Assembly: GCF_021026335.1 (NCBI RefSeq)
Contig: NZ_JAJNCY010000006.1
Coordinates: 248,001-312,000, forward strand
Direction: 5' to 3'
From: Rhizobium sp. C1
Lineage (GTDB): Bacteria; Pseudomonadota; Alphaproteobacteria; Rhizobiales; Rhizobiaceae
DNA length: 64,000 nucleotides
Below the pieces are notes generated by a model. That model worked only from the letters and a program-made list of their open reading frames with translations. It did no database searches and was not told the DNA's origin. Below, piece by piece: positions 39,000 through 49,670 of the stretch. Positions within the stretch are counted from its first letter, which is position 1; the number at the start of each line of letters is the position of its first letter. The position numbers and the translations under genes are program-made.

Positions 39000-40619
39000 A
39001 TGAGCGACAACAAGAAAAAGCCCCAAAAGCTGAAGGCCCGGCTGCCGCGTGGCTTTGTCGACCGCGAGGCCGCCGATATCCGCGCCGTCAACGAGATGAC
39101 CGGCAAAATCCGCGAGGTCTATGAGCGCTACGGCTTCGACCCGGTCGAAACGCCGCTCTTCGAATACACCGATGCGCTCGGCAAGTTCCTGCCCGACAGC
39201 GACCGCCCCAACGAAGGCGTCTTCTCGCTGCAGGACGATGACGAGCAGTGGATGAGCCTGCGCTACGATCTCACCGCGCCGCTTGCGCGCCATGTGGCCG
39301 AGAACTTTCAGGAAATCCAGCTTCCCTACCGCACCTATCGCGCCGGCTACGTCTTCCGCAACGAAAAGCCCGGCCCCGGCCGCTTCCGCCAGTTCATGCA
39401 GTTCGACGCCGACACCGTCGGCGCACCGGGCGTACAGGCCGATGCCGAAATGTGCATGATGATGGCCGACACGCTCGAAGCGCTTGGCATCCAGCGCGGC
39501 GATTACGTGATACGGGTGAACAACCGCAAGGTTTTGGACGGTGTGATGGAAGCCATCGGGCTTAGCGGTGAGGAAAATGCGGGACGGCGGCTGAACGTGC
39601 TGCGGGCCATCGACAAGCTGGACAAGTTTGGTGTTGAAGGCGTTAAACTTCTGCTTGGGGAAGGCCGCAAGGATGAAAGCGGCGACTTCACCAAGGGTGC
39701 CGGCTTGAACAGTGAGCAAATTGCATGGGTTGAGAGGTTTTTGCGCGCCGACGAGATTGATAATGCTCTTCGCGCTGGTTTTTCTGCGCCTCAATGCACG
39801 CCGCGGGAATGGGAGCTCATACAGGCTCTGCCGAGCGACTATTTTGATCGCGACCCCACATTTTTTTGGGCAGCGCTTGAAGGAACGCCATTCCTGGGAA
39901 ATGAAAAGTTTTGTGAAGGAAGAGCGGAGCTGCGCTTCATGCGTGACTTGTTTTTCCGGAGTACCGACAGTCACTACCACAATATACGAATTGATCCGTC
40001 CTGCGTCCGCGGCCTCGAATACTACACCGGCCCCGTCTACGAAGCCGAACTGACCTTCGACGTCACCAACGAAAAGGGTGAAAAGGTTGTCTTCGGCTCG
40101 GTCGGCGGTGGCGGGCGGTATGATGGTCTCGTCTCGCGCTTCATGGGCCAGCCAGTTCCGGCCACCGGCTTCTCCATCGGCGTCTCGCGCCTGATGACGG
40201 CGCTGAAGAACCTCGGCAAGCTCGGCGCTGATGACGTCATCGCCCCCGTTCTCGTCACCGTCATGGATGGCGATGCGGAGGCCATGGGGCGCTACCAGCG
40301 CTTCACGCAAGACTTGCGCAAAGCCGGCATCCGCGCCGAAATGTATCAGGGCAACTGGAAGAAATTCGGCAACCAGCTGAAATATGCCGACCGCCGCAAC
40401 TGCCCCATCGCCATCATCCAGGGCGGCGACGAGCGCGCTGAGGGCGTCGTCCAGATCAAGGACCTGATCGAAGGCAAGCGCCTCTCCGGCGAAATCACCG
40501 ACAACACCGAATGGCGCGAAGCCCGCGTGGCGCAGGAAGTCGTGCCGGAGGCCGAACTGGTCGCCAAGGTCAAGGCGATGCTGGCCGCGCAGGCGGAAGA
40601 CAGGGCGCGCGGGAAGTGA
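39000..40619 (+). CDS. hisS: histidyl-tRNA synthetase with an atypical central segment
   Basis: A 539-residue class II synthetase charging tRNA-His. Motif 2 is [18 protein letters not shown], the His-A loop is [17 protein letters not shown], and motif 3 is GFSIGVSRL; the C-terminal anticodon domain is present. Residues about 191-335 (39570-40005) differ from the rest. Codons turn T- and A-rich, including ATA, AGG, AGA and CGA that are rare around it. The protein stretch between GLNSEQI and [11 protein letters not shown] ([20 protein letters not shown] ... TDSHYHN) is not what I remember from rhizobial HisRS, which is also shorter by some 35 residues. The flanks read as normal rhizobial HisRS. 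It is upstream of hisZ-hisG. Confidence 0.92.
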   Translation: MSDNKKKPQKLKARLPRGFVDREAADIRAVNEMTGKIREVYERYGFDPVETPLFEYTDALGKFLPDSDRPNEGVFSLQDDDEQWMSLRYDLTAPLARHVAENFQEIQLPYRTYRAGYVFRNEKPGPGRFRQFMQFDADTVGAPGVQADAEMCMMMADTLEALGIQRGDYVIRVNNRKVLDGVMEAIGLSGEENAGRRLNVLRAIDKLDKFGVEGVKLLLGEGRKDESGDFTKGAGLNSEQIAWVERFLRADEIDNALRAGFSAPQCTPREWELIQALPSDYFDRDPTFFWAALEGTPFLGNEKFCEGRAELRFMRDLFFRSTDSHYHNIRIDPSCVRGLEYYTGPVYEAELTFDVTNEKGEKVVFGSVGGGGRYDGLVSRFMGQPVPATGFSIGVSRLMTALKNLGKLGADDVIAPVLVTVMDGDAEAMGRYQRFTQDLRKAGIRAEMYQGNWKKFGNQLKYADRRNCPIAIIQGGDERAEGVVQIKDLIEGKRLSGEITDNTEWREARVAQEVVPEAELVAKVKAMLAAQAEDRARGK

Positions 40620-40638
40620 TGTTCAGCGTGCGGGATAC

Positions 40639-40830
40639 CCCCCTCTGGCCTGCCGGCCATCTCCCCCTCAAGGGGGGAGATTGGATGCGGCGCGGCTCCT
40701 TGCTCCCCTCTCCCCCCTTGGGGGGGGGATGTCACGAAGTGACAGAGAGGGGGGGGCGACGCTTGCTCGCCGTTGACCCCTCATCCGGCGCTGCGCGCCA
40801 CCTTCTCCCCAAGGGGAGAAGGGGAGGGCT
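40639..40830. repeat. cluster of Rhizobium palindromic elements between hisS and hisZ
   Basis: At 40639-40680 an inverted copy of the block at 37620-37661 (CCCCCTCTGGCC-TGCC-GGCC..., then ATCTCCCCCT...GGGGGGAGA). A second G-rich palindrome lies near 40708-40756 with GTCACGAAGTGAC in its centre (40731-40743). A third, CTTCTCCCC-AA-GGGGAGAAG (40802-40821), is followed by GGGAGGG. The last arm supplies the hisZ ribosome-binding site. Confidence 0.75.
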
Positions 40831-40836
40831 CCGCTA

Positions 40837-41961
40837 ATGCCCGTCGCCAAACTCCCAACCTTCGCGCCCGACCTGATCGCGCTTTTCGAAAAGCGCGGCA
40901 CCAGCCGCATCGACACGCCGGTCATCCAGCCGGCAGCGCCCTTTCTCGACATGGCGGGCGAAGACCTTCGCCGGCGCATTTTCCTGACGGAGAGCGACAC
41001 GGGCGCGAGCCTCTGCCTGCGCCCGGAATTCACCATTCCGGTCTGCCTCCAGCATATCGAAAGCGCCACCGGCACGCCGAAGCGCTATGCCTATCTCGGC
41101 CAGGTGTTCCGCCAGCGCCGCGAAGGGGCCAATGAATTCTATCAGGCCGGGATCGAAGACCTCGGCGATCGCGACGTGGCGAGCGCCGATGCCCGCGCCA
41201 TCTCAGATGCCTTTGCAAGCCTGAAGCTGGCGCTGCCCGGCCGCGCCTTCACCGCCACGCTGGGCGACCAATCGGTGTTCGAGGCCGTCGTCAAGGCGCT
41301 CGGCCTGCCGAGCGGCTGGCAGAAGCGGCTGATCCATGCCTTCGGCAATGCCATGCAGCTGGAGATGCTGCTGGGCGAACTCGACGAGCCGCAGGCCGTT
41401 CAGCCGCTGGCGGCTGATATCGAGGCTATGTTGGCGAGCGGTAATCTCGATGCGCTCGCCGCCCATGTCGAAGAGACGATGCACGCGACCGGCTATCTCA
41501 CCAATGCCAGCCGCACGCCGCGCGAAATCGCCGCCCGGCTTGCCGAAAAGCGAGCGCTCGCCGCCACCCGGCTCGACCCCAAGGCGCTCGATGTGCTGGA
41601 GGAATTCCTCTCGCTCGATCTGCCTTTTTCCGAAGCGGCTGCCGCCTTGGCAGGCTTCGCGGATGCGGCAGGCCTGAAGCTCGATGGCGCGCTCTCGCGC
41701 TTCGATGCGCGCGCCGCAGCGCTTGCAAATGCCGGCGTCGACCTCACGTCCATCACCTATCGCGCCGCCTTCGGCCGTCCGCTCGATTATTACACTGGCC
41801 TCGTCTTCGAGATCGCCGAAGTCGGCAAGCCGGCGGTGCTGGCTGGCGGCGGCCGCTATGACCGCATGCTGACGCTGCTGGGCGCCAAGGATCATATCCC
41901 TGCCGTGGGCTTCTCGCTCTGGCTGGACCGCATCGAGGCAACGAAGGGAGAGGCCGCATGA
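40837..41961 (+). CDS. hisZ: ATP phosphoribosyltransferase regulatory subunit
   Basis: A 374-residue catalytically inactive HisRS-like protein required by short-form HisG. It retains class II synthetase-like segments ([55 protein letters not shown] then GGRYDRML) but lacks the tRNA-binding C-terminal domain. The ribosome-binding site is GGGAGGG in the arm of a palindromic repeat. The stop overlaps hisG (ATGA). Confidence 0.9.
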   Translation: MPVAKLPTFAPDLIALFEKRGTSRIDTPVIQPAAPFLDMAGEDLRRRIFLTESDTGASLCLRPEFTIPVCLQHIESATGTPKRYAYLGQVFRQRREGANEFYQAGIEDLGDRDVASADARAISDAFASLKLALPGRAFTATLGDQSVFEAVVKALGLPSGWQKRLIHAFGNAMQLEMLLGELDEPQAVQPLAADIEAMLASGNLDALAAHVEETMHATGYLTNASRTPREIAARLAEKRALAATRLDPKALDVLEEFLSLDLPFSEAAAALAGFADAAGLKLDGALSRFDARAAALANAGVDLTSITYRAAFGRPLDYYTGLVFEIAEVGKPAVLAGGGRYDRMLTLLGAKDHIPAVGFSLWLDRIEATKGEAA

Positions 41962-42653
41962 CCATCACCATCGCGCTGCCCTCCAAGGGCCGGATGAAGG
42001 AAGATGCCTCTGCCATCTTCGCCCGCGCCGGCATGAACATCGTCAGCGTCGGCAATGACCGCTCCTATCGCGGTCGCGTCGAAGGCTGGGACGATGTCGA
42101 GATCGCTTTTCTCTCGGCGTCCGAAATCTCCCGCGAAGTCGGCAGCGGCCTCGTCGATTTCGGCGTCACGGGTGAAGACCTGATGCGCGAGGAATGGGCA
42201 GAAGTGGACCAGCGGGTGGAATTCGCCGCCCGTCTCGGCTTCGGACACGCCGATGTCATCGTCGCGGTGCCGGAAATCTGGCTGGATGTTGACACCATGG
42301 CCGATCTTGGCGATGTCGCGGCCGACTTCCGCGCCCGCCATGGCCGCCGCCTGGAAATCGCCACCAAATACTGGCGCCTCACGCAGCAGCATTTCTCCGC
42401 CACACACGGCATCCAGCTTTACCGCATTGTCGAGAGCCTGGGTGCCACCGAGGGCGCGCCGGCGGCGGGTCAGGCCGACATCATCGTCGACATCACCTCG
42501 ACCGGCTCGACGCTGCGCGCCAACCATCTCAAGATCCTCTCCGACGGCGTGATCCTCAAGTCGGAAGCCTGTCTCGTGCGTGCCCGCAAGCCCGAGCATG
42601 AGGGCAACGAAACGGTCGCGAAGATCATCGCCGCCGTCCGCGCAGCGCTCTGA
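41958..42653 (+). CDS. hisG: ATP phosphoribosyltransferase, short form
   Basis: A 231-residue catalytic subunit of the first step of histidine synthesis. It matches short His[40 protein letters not shown] then DLM, and the PRPP loop [20 protein letters not shown]. There is no C-terminal ACT-like regulatory domain, hence the need for HisZ. Coupled to hisZ by a four-base overlap; a bidirectional terminator follows. Confidence 0.95.
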   Translation: MTITIALPSKGRMKEDASAIFARAGMNIVSVGNDRSYRGRVEGWDDVEIAFLSASEISREVGSGLVDFGVTGEDLMREEWAEVDQRVEFAARLGFGHADVIVAVPEIWLDVDTMADLGDVAADFRARHGRRLEIATKYWRLTQQHFSATHGIQLYRIVESLGATEGAPAAGQADIIVDITSTGSTLRANHLKILSDGVILKSEACLVRARKPEHEGNETVAKIIAAVRAAL

Positions 42654-42676
42654 ACAAACGCACATTCCCAGCCACG

Positions 42677-42709
42677 AAAAAACCCGCCGGATCGCTCCGG
42701 CGGGTTTTT
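42677..42709. terminator. bidirectional terminator between hisG and doxX
   Basis: ACCCGCCGG-ATCGCT-CCGGCGGGT stem flanked by A and T runs on both sides, serving the convergent hisG (+) and DoxX (-) genes. Confidence 0.85.
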
Positions 42710-42740
42710 CATCATGGGTGTCTTGGGAGACTTGACTTGA

Positions 42741-43145
42741 TCAAGCGGATTTGAAGCCGTCGATGGAGAAGCGGCCAGCGCCAGCCACCATCAGGGAGAG
42801 GAAGCCACCGGCCATCGCCAGGTTCTTCATGAAATTGATCTGCTGGTTCATGTCCGCCATGGCCTGGGCCGGGTCATGCGTGATCGACATCAGGTGGAAG
42901 AGAACGCCCGAAACGACGCAGAAGCCGGCGAGCAGGAAGGCAACGATCTTCGTCTGGAAGCCGAAGAGAATGGCGAGACCGCCACCGAATTCGGTCAGGA
43001 TGACCAGCGGCAGAAGGAAGCCGGGAACATGCATGGCTTCCATATAGGCGACCGTGCCGGCATAGCCGGTGATCTTGCCAAAGCCGGAGATGATGAAGAT
43101 GACGGAAAGCAGGACTCGTGATACCAGGCTAATGTAATTGTTCAT
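42741..43145 (-). CDS. DoxX-family membrane protein
   Basis: A 134-residue protein with four hydrophobic helices (SRVLLSVIFIISGFGKITGY, LLPLVILTEFGGGLAILFGF, VAFLLAGFCVVSGVLFHLM, and a last AMAGGFLSLMVAGAG). The pattern FxxSGxxKI...PGFLLPLVI...EFGGGLAILFGF is diagnostic of DoxX. Start 43145 (MNNYISLVSR) is chosen over a longer frame that runs into the intergenic operator region. DoxX proteins often accompany thiol-stress functions; here it is divergent from a glutathione S-transferase. Confidence 0.85.
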   Translation of the reverse strand: MNNYISLVSRVLLSVIFIISGFGKITGYAGTVAYMEAMHVPGFLLPLVILTEFGGGLAILFGFQTKIVAFLLAGFCVVSGVLFHLMSITHDPAQAMADMNQQINFMKNLAMAGGFLSLMVAGAGRFSIDGFKSA

Positions 43146-43229
43146 GATTTCGTTACCGTGGGGGTTGAAGTTGACAACGAGGTAACAGTTTTCATTGTAG
43201 CTAGAAAGATGAAAAATAATACACTGATT

Positions 43230-43246
43230 GTTCAATATTGATGAAC
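43230..43246. promoter_or_regulatory. inverted repeat GTTCA-N7-TGAAC in the doxX-gst divergent region
   Basis: ATTGTTCA...TGAACGAAT arms flank ATATTGA at 43235-43241, in the 209-base region between divergent DoxX and GST genes. This is the size and symmetry of a dimeric repressor operator; the regulator is not encoded next to it. Confidence 0.45.
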
Positions 43247-43354
43247 GAATGCACCATCAAACTTTTGTGAGCGGCGATTGAATTTTAGGCGGTCCGGCTC
43301 CACATTGCGGCTCCCGCCGCATCAAAACTCCCCATGACCTCTCAGGAGATATCC

Positions 43355-44062
43355 ATGACAAGCCTTGCCGATTTTCCCATCACCAAGCGCTGGCCGGCCA
43401 CCAATCCCGATGCCGTCCAGCTCTATTCGCTGCCGACGCCGAACGGCATCAAGGTCTCTGCCATGCTCGAAGAAACGGGTCTTGTCTACGAACCGCATCT
43501 CGTCGATTTCGGCAAGAACGACCAGATGACGCCGGAATTCCTGTCGCTCAATCCCAACAATAAGATCCCCGCCATCATCGATCCGCATGGCCCGGGCGAT
43601 AAGCCGCTCGGCTTGTTCGAATCCGGCGCGATCCTCGAATACCTCGCCGACAAGTCGGGCAAGTTCCTTCCTGCCGATCCGACGCTGAAATGGGAGACGA
43701 TCGGCTGGCTGCATTTTCAGATGGGTGGCGTCGGGCCCATGTTCGGCCAGCTCGGCTTCTTCACGAAATTCGCCGGCAAGGAGATCGAGGATCCGCGCCC
43801 GCGCGAGCGCTATGTGGGCGAGGCCAAGCGTCTTCTCGCGGTGCTGGACAAGCGCCTCACGGGTCGGGACTGGATCATGGGTAGCGAATACACCATCGCC
43901 GACATTGCCAGCCTGCCGTGGCTGCGCGCGCTGACGGGCTTCTATGAGGCCGGAGAACTGGTCGGCATCGATAGCTTCCCGGCGGTCAAGGCGTGGATGG
44001 AGCGCGGCCTTGCGCGCCCCGCGATGGTCAAGGCCTTTAACATTCCGGCGCGTCCAGCGTGA
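43355..44062 (+). CDS. glutathione S-transferase (YfcG/YghU-like, Nu class)
   Basis: A 235-residue GST. The N-terminal thioredoxin-fold domain has QLYSLPTPNGIKVSAMLEET, LNPNNKIPAIIDPHGPGDKP (cis-Pro) and LFESGAILEYLADK; the C-terminal helical domain has WIMGSEYTIADIASLPWL with the N-capping Asp. The T-P-N segment where catalytic residues lie is as in disulfide-bond-reductase GSTs of the YfcG type. AGGAGAT precedes ATG 43355. Divergent from doxX. Confidence 0.88.
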   Translation: MTSLADFPITKRWPATNPDAVQLYSLPTPNGIKVSAMLEETGLVYEPHLVDFGKNDQMTPEFLSLNPNNKIPAIIDPHGPGDKPLGLFESGAILEYLADKSGKFLPADPTLKWETIGWLHFQMGGVGPMFGQLGFFTKFAGKEIEDPRPRERYVGEAKRLLAVLDKRLTGRDWIMGSEYTIADIASLPWLRALTGFYEAGELVGIDSFPAVKAWMERGLARPAMVKAFNIPARPA

Positions 44063-44115
44063 TCAGTCGCGGGAGGGATTGCGGCGAACCTCGTTCTCCA
44101 AAATCCCTTCCGGCT

Positions 44116-44559
44116 TTACTGATAGATCAGGCCGGGACCCGCCACGGCATCCTGATCGAGCGTAAAATACGGAAACAGGAAAACGCCGTAGATGGTGCCG
44201 GCATATTTCCGCTCCAGCCCGGTGGATTCGCCGATGCAGAAAACCGGCTGCCGGCGTCCGTTCAGCGGATTGTGGATGGTCGTTGAAAAGCAGAAGGACG
44301 ATGAATGCGTCGTCGCCTGCTCGAAAAGTTCGAGCAGCTTGCTGCGGTCATTGGGGTCGTAGCGGCGCACGAGATTGAGAAGACCGCATTCGCTTCCGTC
44401 GAGGCCATGAATGGCAACCGCGCGCTCTCCAAGCCTCAGGAGCCCGGTGGACAGATCTCCCGACCAGGCTTCCGAAACACAAAACTGCGACAGCATCGGC
44501 AGGTCGTCCTTGCCCGGACCGGGTGACCGGGGGGCGGTGGACCTTGCGATCTTGAACAC
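44116..44559 (-). CDS. PAS-like single-domain protein, function unknown
   Basis: A 147-residue soluble protein. Segments such as SEAWSGDLSTGLLRLGERAV, RYDPNDRSKLLELFEQATTH, SSSFCFSTTIHNPLNGRRQP and VFCIGESTGLE suggest a PAS-like fold: the phrase 'DPNDRSKLLELFEQA' is like the helical region of PAS domains and 'GR.QPVFCIGES' like its last strands. No output domain is attached. GTG 44559 has GGGAG nine bases upstream; TTG 44583 is possible. It is isolated between GST and groEL. Confidence 0.5.
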   Translation of the reverse strand: MFKIARSTAPRSPGPGKDDLPMLSQFCVSEAWSGDLSTGLLRLGERAVAIHGLDGSECGLLNLVRRYDPNDRSKLLELFEQATTHSSSFCFSTTIHNPLNGRRQPVFCIGESTGLERKYAGTIYGVFLFPYFTLDQDAVAGPGLIYQ

Positions 44560-45008
44560 TGGGAGTTCTCCCGACAAAAGCAAATTGATTAAATGCAGAT
44601 CTGATATCTGCCGTCATCCCGGTCTCAGGCAAGGACATGTCCGGGCATTCCAAAAACTCGTTTTCTCACCTTTGGCTATATCCGCGTGAGATCAGAAATG
44701 TGGTGTTGCCGGATTCGCCTCTATCCAGCGTTGAGCTGCCACATTCGTTCCTGTTTAAAATCTAATGAAGCAATTAAAGATGGCAAAAAAGTTAAATTTC
44801 GTTATCCGGGAAAAATTCTGATCCAAATCGGCACATTTTTGATCAGGAACCACTTATAAAATGCCGGTTGTCAGAAATTCGCGAGCCCCGATGGGTTCTG
44901 GCGCTCGTTCCGCTCGTCGTTGCCTCCTCCTGGCAATGACAACGAGACCGCCCGTCAGTCCGCTTGCCGCGCACAAGCAGCAAGGAAGCGCAGGCGGTCG
45001 GTAAACGT
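44560..45008. other. gene-poor stretch before the groEL terminator
   Basis: No coding region is supported here. An A/T-rich part (44740-44870) contains CTGATC...GATCAG arms around 44818-44846. The part from 44870 to 45000 has GC-rich sequence with CGTTGCCTCCTCCTGGCAATG-like symmetry, resembling degenerate palindromic repeats. Small open frames in it do not look like proteins. Confidence 0.5.
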
Positions 45009-45036
45009 AAAAAGGGCGACCGTGAGGCCGCCCTTT
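45009..45036 (-). terminator. ancestral groEL terminator
   Basis: AAAGGGCG/CGCCCTTT stem (45011-45018 with 45029-45036) followed on the minus strand by a T run. It lies about 160 bases beyond the present groEL stop, next to a duplicated copy of the groEL 3' end. Confidence 0.7.
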
Positions 45037-45058
45037 CGTCAATCCCTTGGATGGGATG

Positions 45059-46866
<1,808 letters not shown>

Positions 46867-46904
46867 TCAAGACTTCTGGAAAGGGTGAAAGAGCTTCGGC
46901 CAGA

Positions 46905-47201
46905 TCAGCCGATAACGCCCATGATGTCGGCTTCCTTCATGATCAGAAGGTCTTCGCCGTTCACCTTGACTTCAGTGCCGGACCACTTGCCGAACAGAAC
47001 GCGGTCGCCAACCTTGACGTCGAGAGCGACGATGTCGCCATTGTCCTTGCGGGCGCCCGAACCGACGGCGACGATTTCGCCTTCAGCCGGCTTTTCCTTG
47101 GCGGTGTCCGGAATGATGATGCCGCCACGGGTCTTTTCTTCAGATTCGACGCGACGAACAACGACGCGGTCGTGGAGCGGACGGAAAGAGATGCTTGCCA
47201 T
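46905..47201 (-). CDS. groES: co-chaperonin GroES
   Basis: A 98-residue 10-kDa lid protein: [20 protein letters not shown], the mobile loop [16 protein letters not shown], and the C-terminal [19 protein letters not shown]. First gene of groESL; the CIRCE element lies 55 bases upstream of its start. Confidence 0.97.
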   Translation of the reverse strand: MASISFRPLHDRVVVRRVESEEKTRGGIIIPDTAKEKPAEGEIVAVGSGARKDNGDIVALDVKVGDRVLFGKWSGTEVKVNGEDLLIMKEADIMGVIG

Positions 47202-47255
47202 TCTTGAATCCCTCGATCAAATGACAGAGAAGGTGTGTTACCTACCCGAATGTTA

Positions 47256-47282
47256 TTAGCACTCGCACTCGGCGAGTGCTAG
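47256..47282. promoter_or_regulatory. CIRCE operator (HrcA) upstream of groESL
   Basis: TTAGCACTC-N9-GAGTGCTAG matches the CIRCE consensus TTAGCACTC-N9-GAGTGCTAA at all but the last base. HrcA repression relieved by heat is the known mechanism. Confidence 0.95.
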
Positions 47283-47290
47283 CGAGGGAG

Positions 47291-47329
47291 AAATAGGAAA
47301 GGGCCATCCTCGAGTCAAGGACAGCCCTT
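47291..47329 (-). terminator. terminator of the 55-aa membrane protein gene
   Basis: AAGGGC-N3-CCT...AGG-N3-GCCCTT double stem (47299-47329). On the minus strand it is followed by TTTCCTATTT. It separates this gene from the groESL promoter region. Confidence 0.6.
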
Positions 47330-47386
47330 CCGAAATTTTCGCGAATTTTTGATGAAGGTTAAGGCATCGCCGACAGCGGGCGCGCC

Positions 47387-47554
47387 TTACTTCTTTTCGA
47401 TCGAAACGCCCTGTTCGCCGATCTTCAGCTGAACGGTGTCCTCTTTCTGCTTCTCGTTATAGATGTAGGCACCCATGCCCACAACGGCGACAATAAGCGC
47501 GCCAACGATGACGTAGAGGAAGCTGTTTCTGTTCTGCAAGGGCAATGTCCTCAT
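47387..47554 (-). CDS. small single-span membrane protein, 55 aa
   Basis: MRTLPLQNRNS is followed by a membrane helix (FLYVIVGALIVAVVGMGAYI) and a charged tail (YNEKQKEDTVQLKIGEQGVS). The ATG at 47554 lacks a clear ribosome-binding site; a longer frame to 47590 exists. A terminator follows. I recall proteins with this layout near groESL in related genomes but know of no function. Confidence 0.55.
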   Translation of the reverse strand: MRTLPLQNRNSFLYVIVGALIVAVVGMGAYIYNEKQKEDTVQLKIGEQGVSIEKK

Positions 47555-47694
47555 CAATATGTTGAACTTGATGCGCCTTAAATGATCCACGCGCCGATTT
47601 GTTCCTACCGATCCTTCGCGCTGCAGCGATAGGCCCTTGCCAAGTCTGCCCCGGTTTGCGATTTGACCGGGGGAGAATATTTGAGGTTTTACGA

Positions 47695-48543
47695 ATGGCC
47701 GAACGGATTGGCGGGCTCGCGGACATCTCCGCCCGATATGATGTGATCCTCAGCGACGTCTGGGGCGTCCTGCATAATGGGGTCGATGCGTTTCCGGCTG
47801 CCGGCATTGCCCTGTCAGAGGCGCGCGCCCGCGGAACATCCGTGGTGTTGATTACCAACGCGTCGCGACCATCGGAGCGCGTCAAGCATATGCTGGATCA
47901 GCTTGGCGTTCCTGACACGGCTTACGACGCCATCGTGTCTTCCGGCGATGTCACGCGAAAGCTGATCGAAAAAGCGCCGCCGCGGGCTTTTCTGATCGGG
48001 CAGAGCCAGGATCTTTCGCTGTTTGCAGGGCTTGATGTCGAACTGGTTGCCGCTGAGGACGCAGATGTGATCGTTTGCACCGGCCTTTTCAACGACGAAG
48101 AGGAGCAGCCGGAAGACTATCGCAGCATGTTGGAGCGGCTCAGCCAACGGGCGCTGCCAATGATCGTCGCCAATCCGGATCTCATTGTCGAGCGTGGTCA
48201 TAAGCTGGTCCCTTGTGCAGGTGCTCTGGCCGCCATCTATGCGGAAATGGGCGGCGAAACGCGCTATGCCGGCAAGCCGCATCGCCCGATCTACGAGGCG
48301 GCGCTTGCCGAGGCGAAGGCCCTGCGCGGCGATTTTGACAAAGCCCGCGTTCTCGCCATCGGCGACGGCATGCCGACCGACGTGCGCGGCGCGCTTTCCG
48401 CCGGCTTCGATCTCCTCTATATCAGCGACGGAATCCATGCGGGCGAATATGCCAAGGCCGGTCGTACCGACGAGGCCGCGATGCATGCCTATTTTGAACG
48501 CGAACAGGTATCGCCGACATGGTGGATGCCGAGACTGGCTTGA
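47695..48543 (+). CDS. HAD hydrolase, class IIA (TIGR01459-like)
   Basis: A 282-residue HAD phosphatase of the NagD-like class. Motif I is LSDVWGVLHNG (DxWG instead of DxDGT, as in this subfamily), motif II LITNASRPSERV, and motif IV AIGDGMPTDVRGALSAGFD with GKPHRPIYEAAL before it. GAGG precedes ATG 47695. It is six bases from ribF and likely cotranscribed; I recall this gene pair from other rhizobia. A role in flavin dephosphorylation is conceivable but unproven. Confidence 0.85.
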   Translation: MAERIGGLADISARYDVILSDVWGVLHNGVDAFPAAGIALSEARARGTSVVLITNASRPSERVKHMLDQLGVPDTAYDAIVSSGDVTRKLIEKAPPRAFLIGQSQDLSLFAGLDVELVAAEDADVIVCTGLFNDEEEQPEDYRSMLERLSQRALPMIVANPDLIVERGHKLVPCAGALAAIYAEMGGETRYAGKPHRPIYEAALAEAKALRGDFDKARVLAIGDGMPTDVRGALSAGFDLLYISDGIHAGEYAKAGRTDEAAMHAYFEREQVSPTWWMPRLA

Positions 48544-48548
48544 CGCGC

Positions 48549-49529
48549 ATGACAGTGTTCCATCGCAACGAGAAACGCGAACCCTTGCCCGATGCGCTGA
48601 AGGGCGGCGTTGTGGCGATCGGCAATTTCGATGGCGTTCATCGCGGCCATCAGGCCGTTCTAGGACGCGCGCTGGAAGAGGCGGAAAAGCGCGGCGTGCC
48701 TGCGCTGGTGCTCACCTTCGAACCGCATCCGCGCACCGTCTTCAATCCGGACAAGCCGCTCTTCCGCATCACGCCGGCGCCGCTCAAGGCGCGGCTGATC
48801 GAAATGCTCGGCTTCCGCTCGGTGGTCGAATATCCTTTCGACCACGCCTTTTCGCAGCGCTCGGCGGAGGACTTCGTGACCTCCATTTTGCAGGAGTGGC
48901 TGCATGCCTCGCATGTTGTCACCGGCTTCGATTTCCATTTCGGCAAGGGCAGGGAAGGCGGTCCGGCTTTCCTGATGGAAGCCGGCAAGCGTCATGGTTT
49001 CGATGTCACGCTGGTCGATGCTTTCCGCGATGAAAACACCGACATCGTCTCCTCGACGCGCATTCGCGATCTGCTGTCCAATGGCGATGTCGTCGAGGCT
49101 GCCGGTCTGCTCGGCTTCCGTTACACGGTCGAGGCGGAGGTCTGCCATGGCCAGAAGCTCGGCCGCACGCTGGGTTTCCCGACCGCCAACATGGAACTGC
49201 CGCTCGAAAATCCGTTGAAGCCCGGTATCTATGCCGTGCGCTATCGCCGCCCGAATGGTCAGCTGTATGACGGCGTCGCGAGCTACGGTTTCCGCCCGAC
49301 GGTGACGAGTAATGGCCGGGCCCTGCTCGAGACCTTCCTGTTCGACTTCGAAGGCGATCTCTACGGCGAAGTCGCCTCTGTCTCGCTCTTCGGCTTCCAG
49401 CGGCCGGAACTGAAATTCGATGGCCTCGACCCGCTCGTCGAGCAGATGAAACGCGACAAGGAAGAGGCCAAGGCGCTGCTGTCGGGTGTGCGTCCTCTCA
49501 GCGAGCTCGATCTCAAGCTCTGTTTCTGA
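48549..49529 (+). CDS. ribF: bifunctional riboflavin kinase / FAD synthetase
   Basis: A 326-residue enzyme converting riboflavin to FMN and FAD. The N-terminal FAD synthetase domain has VVAIGNFDGVHRGHQAVLGR and the SSTRIRDLLSNGDV loop; the C-terminal kinase domain has GRTLGFPTANMELP and GVASYGFRPTV. ATG 48549 (MTVFHRNEKREP) is preferred over 48519, which overlaps the upstream gene. A GC-rich hairpin (TGGCCGCC/GGCGGCCA, 49538-49563) follows the stop. Confidence 0.92.
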   Translation: MTVFHRNEKREPLPDALKGGVVAIGNFDGVHRGHQAVLGRALEEAEKRGVPALVLTFEPHPRTVFNPDKPLFRITPAPLKARLIEMLGFRSVVEYPFDHAFSQRSAEDFVTSILQEWLHASHVVTGFDFHFGKGREGGPAFLMEAGKRHGFDVTLVDAFRDENTDIVSSTRIRDLLSNGDVVEAAGLLGFRYTVEAEVCHGQKLGRTLGFPTANMELPLENPLKPGIYAVRYRRPNGQLYDGVASYGFRPTVTSNGRALLETFLFDFEGDLYGEVASVSLFGFQRPELKFDGLDPLVEQMKRDKEEAKALLSGVRPLSELDLKLCF

Positions 49530-49670
49530 AAAGGGAATGGCCGCCCTGCGAAAGTGGCGGCCAACGGAAAAGCATTCCTGAAACAGGATCCAGAACATAA
49601 TCAAAAATCTATGTTTTGTCGGCTGCCGGACTATCCTTTGATAATTGGTTTTTAAGCTTCGGAAACGCCC

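Noticed and set aside
32559..39000. A defence island based on two toxin-antitoxin pairs
   Set aside because: The pairs are ordinary ParDE and RelBE types, six kilobases apart, with housekeeping genes between them and no nuclease, helicase or restriction genes.
42729..42742. FNR-like TTGACTTGATCAA near the hisG terminator
   Set aside because: The spacing between half-sites is three, not four, and it lies at the 3' end of convergent genes rather than in a promoter.
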